Below, in pieces: positions 14,635 to 18,231 of a stretch of DNA of 18,231 bases. The notes under the pieces are model-generated. The model had not been told where the DNA came from, searched no databases, and saw only the letters and a list, made by a program, of their open reading frames with translations. The first letter of the stretch is position 1. Every line of letters begins with the position of its first letter. Origin of the DNA: an uncultured Gemmiger sp. (GTDB lineage Bacteria; Bacillota; Clostridia; Oscillospirales; Ruminococcaceae); NCBI GenBank assembly GCA_959018215.1, contig CAUEKL010000020.1, positions 1 to 18,231 of the forward strand, written 5' to 3'. The translations under genes were made by a program, and so were the position numbers.

Positions 14635-15405
14635 TCATTTCCCGTCTCCTTCGCCAAAAACATGCAGGTACACATCTTCCAGCCCCTGGCCCGGGGCGTA
14701 TTTTTCGATGAGTTCAGGTACCGGGGCGGCATCCACGATCTGCCCCGCCCGCAGCAGGATCACCTTGGTGGCCACCGTCTCCACATCGCTGACCACATGG
14801 GTGGCCACCAGGATGATGCGTTCGGCGGCCATGGCGGCCAGCAGTTCCCGCAGCCGCACCCGCTCTTTTGGGTCCAGGCCGGCGGTGGGTTCGTCCAGAA
14901 TCAGCAGCTTGGGGTCGCCCAACAGGGCGGCGGCCAGCAGCAGCCGCTGCTTCATGCCCCCGGAATAGGCGGAAAGCCGCTTGTCCAGCTCGTCGGACAG
15001 GTTCACTGCTGCTGCCACCCGGTCCACTTCGGCGGGTACCTCGGCACGGCAGATCTCCTTGAGGGCCGCCATGTAGGCCAGGAACCGCCGCCCGGTGTAG
15101 CTGTCGTACAGTCCCTGCTGCTGGGGCATGTAGCCCAGGATGCGGCGGAAGGCGATGCCCCGGGCGGGCTTGCCGCCCCACAGTACCTCCCCGGAATCTG
15201 CGGCCAGGGTGCCGGTGATGATATGAATGAGGGTGCTTTTGCCCGCGCCGTTGGGGCCCAGAAGGCCGTACAGTCCCGGGCCCAGGGCCAGGGATACCCC
15301 GGCCAGGGCCTGTTTGACTTTGGGGCCTCCGTCGCTGTGCCGTCTGAACAGCGGAGCGGGCAGGGAATAGGACTTGCGCAGGGAATCCAGTACAAGTGTA
15401 GGCAT
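14635..15405 (-). CDS. ABC transporter ATP-binding protein
   Basis: This 256-residue ATPase has all canonical motifs: Walker A GPNGAGKST (50-58), a Q-loop in MPQQQGLYDSY (Q95-Q97), signature YSGGM (147-151), Walker B LLILDEP (167-173) with catalytic E172, D-loop AGLDP and switch H203 in ATHVVSD. The PQQQGLYD and LSAYSGGMKQR wording is that of the ABC-2 export group (drug, lantibiotic and ABC-2 type). An insertion near 15-30 (PAPLFRRHSDGGP) lies before the A-loop region. AGGAAGG precedes the ATG by about seven bases. It should energise the 793-residue permease of the same operon, with two ATPase copies per permease chain. Confidence 0.94.
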   Translation of the reverse strand: MPTLVLDSLRKSYSLPAPLFRRHSDGGPKVKQALAGVSLALGPGLYGLLGPNGAGKSTLIHIITGTLAADSGEVLWGGKPARGIAFRRILGYMPQQQGLYDSYTGRRFLAYMAALKEICRAEVPAEVDRVAAAVNLSDELDKRLSAYSGGMKQRLLLAAALLGDPKLLILDEPTAGLDPKERVRLRELLAAMAAERIILVATHVVSDVETVATKVILLRAGQIVDAAPVPELIEKYAPGQGLEDVYLHVFGEGDGK

Positions 15406-15463
15406 AAGCGGGCCTTCCTGTCGGTTGAGTATAGGAATAGGATGAAGGAATGATGTGTCAAAA

Positions 15464-16639
15464 TTATTTCGGGGCTGTGCCGTTCCAGTACGCTTCCCGG
15501 GACATCAGCAGATACTGCCATTCCCCCGTAACGGCGTACGGGCTGTTTTCCAGCTCGGAAGTCTGTGGTGCAGCCTCCCCGGCAATGACCAGATATTGGT
15601 CGGTGCCCACCGTGGTGACCCGACCGTATGGCATTTCCATATCACCTGTGGAATACACAAGGTCCCAGGGCTGGGGTTCCTGGTCGGCTGTAAGCATGTA
15701 ATAGCCCGAGGCTTCGGCACTTTCTATATGGAAAATCAGATGGCTTTCGTCGGCGTCAAGAATGGAAATATTGGTCCCGTCCGCCTCTGTGACCTGATAC
15801 CCGCCCAGCGGTTTGTCCTTTCCGGTGGTCAGGTCCAGCAGATGAAAGCACCCGTCCTGAAGGTACGCCAGGGTGGAACCGAACAGGTTGGAGTGAATAA
15901 GGGCGTCCTCTGCCTGATAAAGGTCGGTGCGCTCTCCGGTGGCGGGATCATAGCCAACATAGGTCTGTTCGGCATCCCACAGGATCAGCCGGGACCCAGC
16001 GCCGCCCTTGAGCCATTCCTGGTTCAGGGGACACAGCACTTCCGGTTCGCCCCCGGCGGGGTCAATGCGTACCAGCTGGGCAGTGAAACTGCCGTCCTCG
16101 GCGGTGGTATCCAGCCGGGTGTACAGACAGGTCCCGTCGGTCACAAGGGGGCGGCAGATGACCTGGCTGGCCCCCAGGGTGACGGTGGTTTTCCTGTCGC
16201 TGCCGTCCAGGCCCATGGTTTCGATGTGGGGCAGCACCGACGCTGTTTCGGAACCGGTGCCCGCAGAGAGATTGCCCGGAAAGACCAGGACCAGCTGCTC
16301 TCCCACCACACTGGCCAGAATCCCGCCGGACGAGTAGGGCAGGTAGCTGGTGCAGGCGTCGGTATCGTGGCTGCAATTGGGCTGGCTGCAAAGATAGACC
16401 TGCTGCATGGTGGCGTAATCCAGATACATCAGGTTGGTGGAACCATCCTCCCGGCATTGGGCGGAAACGGAGTAGAATCCTTCCGGACCCGCTCCGCCGT
16501 AGTTCCACCCGTCGCTTTGCTGCAGGGCGGTGAACCGGACAACGCCGGGAGAAGCTCCTGCCTCCTTTTGCGCCGGGGAACACCCGGCCAGCAGCAGACA
16601 GGCCAGCACAGCGGCCAAAGGTACACATCTCTTTTTCAC
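15464..16639 (-). CDS. Lipoprotein with C-x4-C-x-H-x4-C motif, second paralogue
   Basis: This 391-residue lipoprotein has the lipobox LAGC (C20) after a basic start MKKRC. It is paralogous to the lipoproteins at 13326-14600 and 16748-17983: GPEGFYSV near 51, MYLDYATMQQ near 71, then CSQPNCSHDTDAC (C84, C89, H91, C96) at exactly the same internal spacing. The remainder has repeated strand-turn-strand units such as YVGYDPATGERTDLY, consistent with a beta-propeller. It ends 58 bases before the ATPase gene, so it is most likely co-transcribed. A possible -10 box (TATACT, minus strand, 16697-16702) lies upstream with no clear -35. Role unknown; a surface sensor or substrate-binding partner of the ABC exporter is one inference. 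Confidence 0.85.
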   Translation of the reverse strand: MKKRCVPLAAVLACLLLAGCSPAQKEAGASPGVVRFTALQQSDGWNYGGAGPEGFYSVSAQCREDGSTNLMYLDYATMQQVYLCSQPNCSHDTDACTSYLPYSSGGILASVVGEQLVLVFPGNLSAGTGSETASVLPHIETMGLDGSDRKTTVTLGASQVICRPLVTDGTCLYTRLDTTAEDGSFTAQLVRIDPAGGEPEVLCPLNQEWLKGGAGSRLILWDAEQTYVGYDPATGERTDLYQAEDALIHSNLFGSTLAYLQDGCFHLLDLTTGKDKPLGGYQVTEADGTNISILDADESHLIFHIESAEASGYYMLTADQEPQPWDLVYSTGDMEMPYGRVTTVGTDQYLVIAGEAAPQTSELENSPYAVTGEWQYLLMSREAYWNGTAPK

Positions 16640-16676
16640 AGGAAAGTCCCTCCCGAACCAGAATTTTTGATGGATG

Positions 16677-16691
16677 CCGGTAAAATACCGG
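16677..16691. promoter_or_regulatory. Small palindrome before the second lipoprotein gene
   Basis: CCGGTA, AAA, TACCGG forms a perfect palindrome within the 108-base gap between two lipoprotein genes. It lies just downstream (minus strand) of a possible -10 box TATACT at 16697-16702, where an operator could sit. No good -35 box is visible, so an internal promoter is uncertain. No clear terminator is seen in this gap. Confidence 0.35.
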
Positions 16692-16747
16692 TTCCCAGTA
16701 TAAAAAACAACTGTATCCGGGATGTTACCGTAAAAAGCAGGGGGATT

Positions 16748-17983
16748 TCAGAAAAGTTCTGTGAATTCGGCCGGTTCCGCTTCGCCTTCTGCCGCCGTCA
16801 GCTGACTTTTGGGAACAAAAGCGTACCGGGTGTCCAGGGCCGCCTGCAGACTGTCGTCCTGGGAAAGCTGCACAAACAGCTTGTCGCCGTATTCCCCCAG
16901 CACGGTGAGGGAGAGGTCCCGGGACAAAGGCACCGGCGCGATGGTCCCGTCCGCCAGTTCCAGCTGATACAGGCGGGAAGGCCCTCCGTCCCCGGTTTCC
17001 GGGGCGGTGAACCAGAGGGCATTGTCGTCGGCATACTGCACCACTGTCACCGACGGGGTGAACCGGTCGTCCCGGGCCAGCTGGGTCAGCTGTCCGTTTC
17101 CGGCAAAGGCACAGAGCCGGTGGTCGGCGGTAAGGCAGTACAGGGTGTTTTCCAGAGCCGATTCCAGGGCTTCCCCCTGCTGCCATTCATACAGGGGAAC
17201 GGTGCTGCCGTCGCGGGGGTCCACCAGCAGCAGGGTATGGGTCTGGTCGGCCAGCTGTTCGGCGGTCTCCTGTTCCTGGGTGTTGCGCCGGATGGTCTTG
17301 AGGACCAGCTCATGGTCCCGGCACCCGGTCAGGAAGGAATAGGTCCCCCCGGCGGTGGACTCGCTCCACAGGGTCTCGCAGCTGCCGTCCTCCAGACGGA
17401 TGCGCAAAAGGTCCTGGCTGCCTTCCTGTCCGCTGTCCACCCGGGTGGTCAGCAGGTAGACCGCCTCCTCGTCCATGCAGAACCCGTCCCCGGGGGTCTC
17501 ATTGGCGGCAAACTCATACAGGACCCGGCGGTTGCTGCCGTCCATCCCTGCCGTTTCCAACCGGGCAGGGCTGTTCAGATAACAAAAGACCAGCTGCTTC
17601 CCGTTGGTGAGAAGGCGGGGAATGTTTTCCCCGAACCAGGCGGGGCAGGTCTCGTCGTGGTGCTCACAGTTGGGCTGGGCGCATACCGGTACTGCCTGCC
17701 GGGAGGCGTAGTCGTAAAAGACCAGGCAGCCGGTCCAGTCGTCATAGAGATGAACGGTGTAGAACCCGTCCGGCGTCTGGACCCCTGCCTGGCGGGAAAA
17801 GAGCAGAGAACTGTCCGGTGTGCCCGCCGCCGCTGTCTCTGCCGGGGATTCCGGTGCGGCAGAGACCGAAGGGGGCGGAGAGACCGGTACAGTGGGGGAC
17901 GGCTGGCTTTCGGCAGGGGCACATCCCGCCGCCAGACACAGCAGCCCGAGCAGCAGGGAAAGGAGAAATGGCTTTTTGCGCAT
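16748..17983 (-). CDS. Lipoprotein with C-x4-C-x-H-x4-C motif, third paralogue
   Basis: This 411-residue lipoprotein has the lipobox AAGC (C21), followed by a Pro/Ser/Ala-rich linker (about 23-57) that could span the cell wall. TPDGFYTV near 70 and LVFYDYASRQ near 87 precede CAQPNCEHHDETC (C101, C106, H108, C113), the same spacing as in its two paralogues. The remainder is strand-rich with propeller-like repeats. It is the first gene of the minus-strand operon, with AAAGGAAG upstream of the ATG, and it is divergent from the partial gene at the right edge. It is the only one of the three with a long disordered linker. Confidence 0.85.
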   Translation of the reverse strand: MRKKPFLLSLLLGLLCLAAGCAPAESQPSPTVPVSPPPSVSAAPESPAETAAAGTPDSSLLFSRQAGVQTPDGFYTVHLYDDWTGCLVFYDYASRQAVPVCAQPNCEHHDETCPAWFGENIPRLLTNGKQLVFCYLNSPARLETAGMDGSNRRVLYEFAANETPGDGFCMDEEAVYLLTTRVDSGQEGSQDLLRIRLEDGSCETLWSESTAGGTYSFLTGCRDHELVLKTIRRNTQEQETAEQLADQTHTLLLVDPRDGSTVPLYEWQQGEALESALENTLYCLTADHRLCAFAGNGQLTQLARDDRFTPSVTVVQYADDNALWFTAPETGDGGPSRLYQLELADGTIAPVPLSRDLSLTVLGEYGDKLFVQLSQDDSLQAALDTRYAFVPKSQLTAAEGEAEPAEFTELF

Positions 17984-17998
17984 GGCGTCTTCCTTTCC

Positions 17999-18021
17999 GG
18001 GAGAAGAAAACCCGTTCTCCC
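17999..18021 (-). promoter_or_regulatory. Leader hairpin before the lipoprotein operon
   Basis: Seven-base arms (17999-18005 and 18015-18021) with a 9-base loop lie in the leader, right before the AAAGGAAG ribosome site. The hairpin could influence translation or protect the messenger. There is no evidence of a ligand-binding riboswitch. Confidence 0.3.
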
Positions 18022-18029
18022 TATCATTT

Positions 18030-18058
18030 GTTTTATTTTAACATAAAGGCGAGAACAA
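18030..18058 (-). promoter_or_regulatory. Possible promoter of the lipoprotein/ABC operon
   Basis: On the minus strand, TTGTTC (plus 18053-18058), a 17-base spacer and TAAAAC (18030-18035) lie in an AT-rich patch about 50 bases before the first lipoprotein gene. Both boxes are imperfect, so this is tentative. Confidence 0.4.
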
Positions 18059-18105
18059 GGGCAGAGGGATTGACCGCCGGACGGAAGATTTTACAAGCGG
18101 AACAA

Positions 18106-18148
18106 ATGACAACGCTGTCGGGCTGTGGTATAATTCTGGCAACAAAAG
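18106..18148 (+). promoter_or_regulatory. Promoter of the gene at the right edge
   Basis: ATGACA (18106-18111), a 17-base spacer and a perfect TATAAT (18129-18134) make a good promoter. The likely start is at AACAAAAG (18141-18148), six bases after the -10 box. Confidence 0.82.
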
Positions 18149-18169
18149 CGGGAAATGAGGTGTGTACCC

Positions 18170-18231
18170 ATGAAGAAAAAACTCTGTCTGGCTGTGCTGG
18201 TGTTCGCGGTGATGGCACTGTTCCTGCGGGG
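18170..18231 (+). CDS. Start of an exported or membrane protein (cut by the window end)
   Basis: Only about 20 codons are visible. They encode a typical signal peptide or first helix, MKKKLCLAVLVFAVMALFL. GAGGTG lies about eight bases upstream of the ATG and a strong promoter precedes it. There is not enough sequence to name the protein. It is divergent from the lipoprotein operon. Confidence 0.75.
   Translation, partial: MKKKLCLAVLVFAVMALFLR

Noticed and set aside
10102..17983. Lantibiotic or bacitracin resistance module
   Set aside because: The ATPase type would fit, but there is no precursor peptide, modification enzyme, dedicated kinase/regulator or BceB-like permease in the window.
15455..18046. 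Long open frame (863 codons) on the plus strand opposite two lipoprotein genes
   Set aside because: It spans two convincing minus-strand lipoproteins and their gap, has no recognisable domain and no ribosome site that decides a start.

Overview
The window looks like chromosome from a high-G+C, Gram-positive gut Clostridium relative, in the Oscillospiraceae/Ruminococcaceae range (Faecalibacterium, Gemmiger or Subdoligranulum-like). That placement is an inference. It rests on GC-rich coding DNA with strong AGGAGG-type ribosome sites, lipobox lipoproteins without outer-membrane genes, a mannose-type PTS, an Rrf2 regulator and a clostridial flavodoxin/ferredoxin fusion. I see no RNA gene, insertion sequence, CRISPR array or phage gene.

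Left part (79-4344, plus strand): a tightly overlapping four-gene operon. It encodes a membrane-tethered sugar-binding protein of the RbsB type, a HisKA_3 sensor kinase, a NarL-type response regulator and an ABC-type family 1 solute-binding protein. No ABC permease or ATPase accompanies the two binding proteins, so the operon reads as a sugar-sensing signalling unit. A strong terminator closes it. An AT-rich regulatory region with several perfect palindromes follows, and then a mannose-family PTS operon (EIIA, EIIB, EIIC, EIID; 4639-7303). The best inference is that the two-component system controls the PTS. A small two-helix membrane protein and a Cof-type HAD phosphatase (7417-8544) follow in the same direction and end at a terminator shared with a convergent gene.

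Middle part (8555-10073): an Rrf2 regulator on the minus strand is divergent from a flavodoxin/2x[4Fe-4S] protein on the plus strand. Their two well-formed promoters interlock face to face over an ATGTAAT-N7-ATTACAT inverted repeat, a convincing autoregulated redox module.

Right part (17983 down to 10102, minus strand): six genes that probably act together. In transcript order they are two lipoproteins, an ABC ATPase, a third lipoprotein, a small two-helix membrane protein that is possibly YcxB-like, and a 793-residue double-length ABC-2 permease. The three lipoproteins are paralogues and share the exact spacing C-x4-C-x-H-x4-C around a PNC core. I do not recognise this as a described system, and it is the best candidate here for something new. 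The window ends in the first codons of a secreted or membrane protein (18170-end) behind a good promoter, divergent from the lipoprotein operon.

Three plus-strand promoters (near 18, 4579 and 18129) have the same arrangement: the -10 box, six bases, then AACAA. This suggests a favoured transcription-start sequence in this organism.
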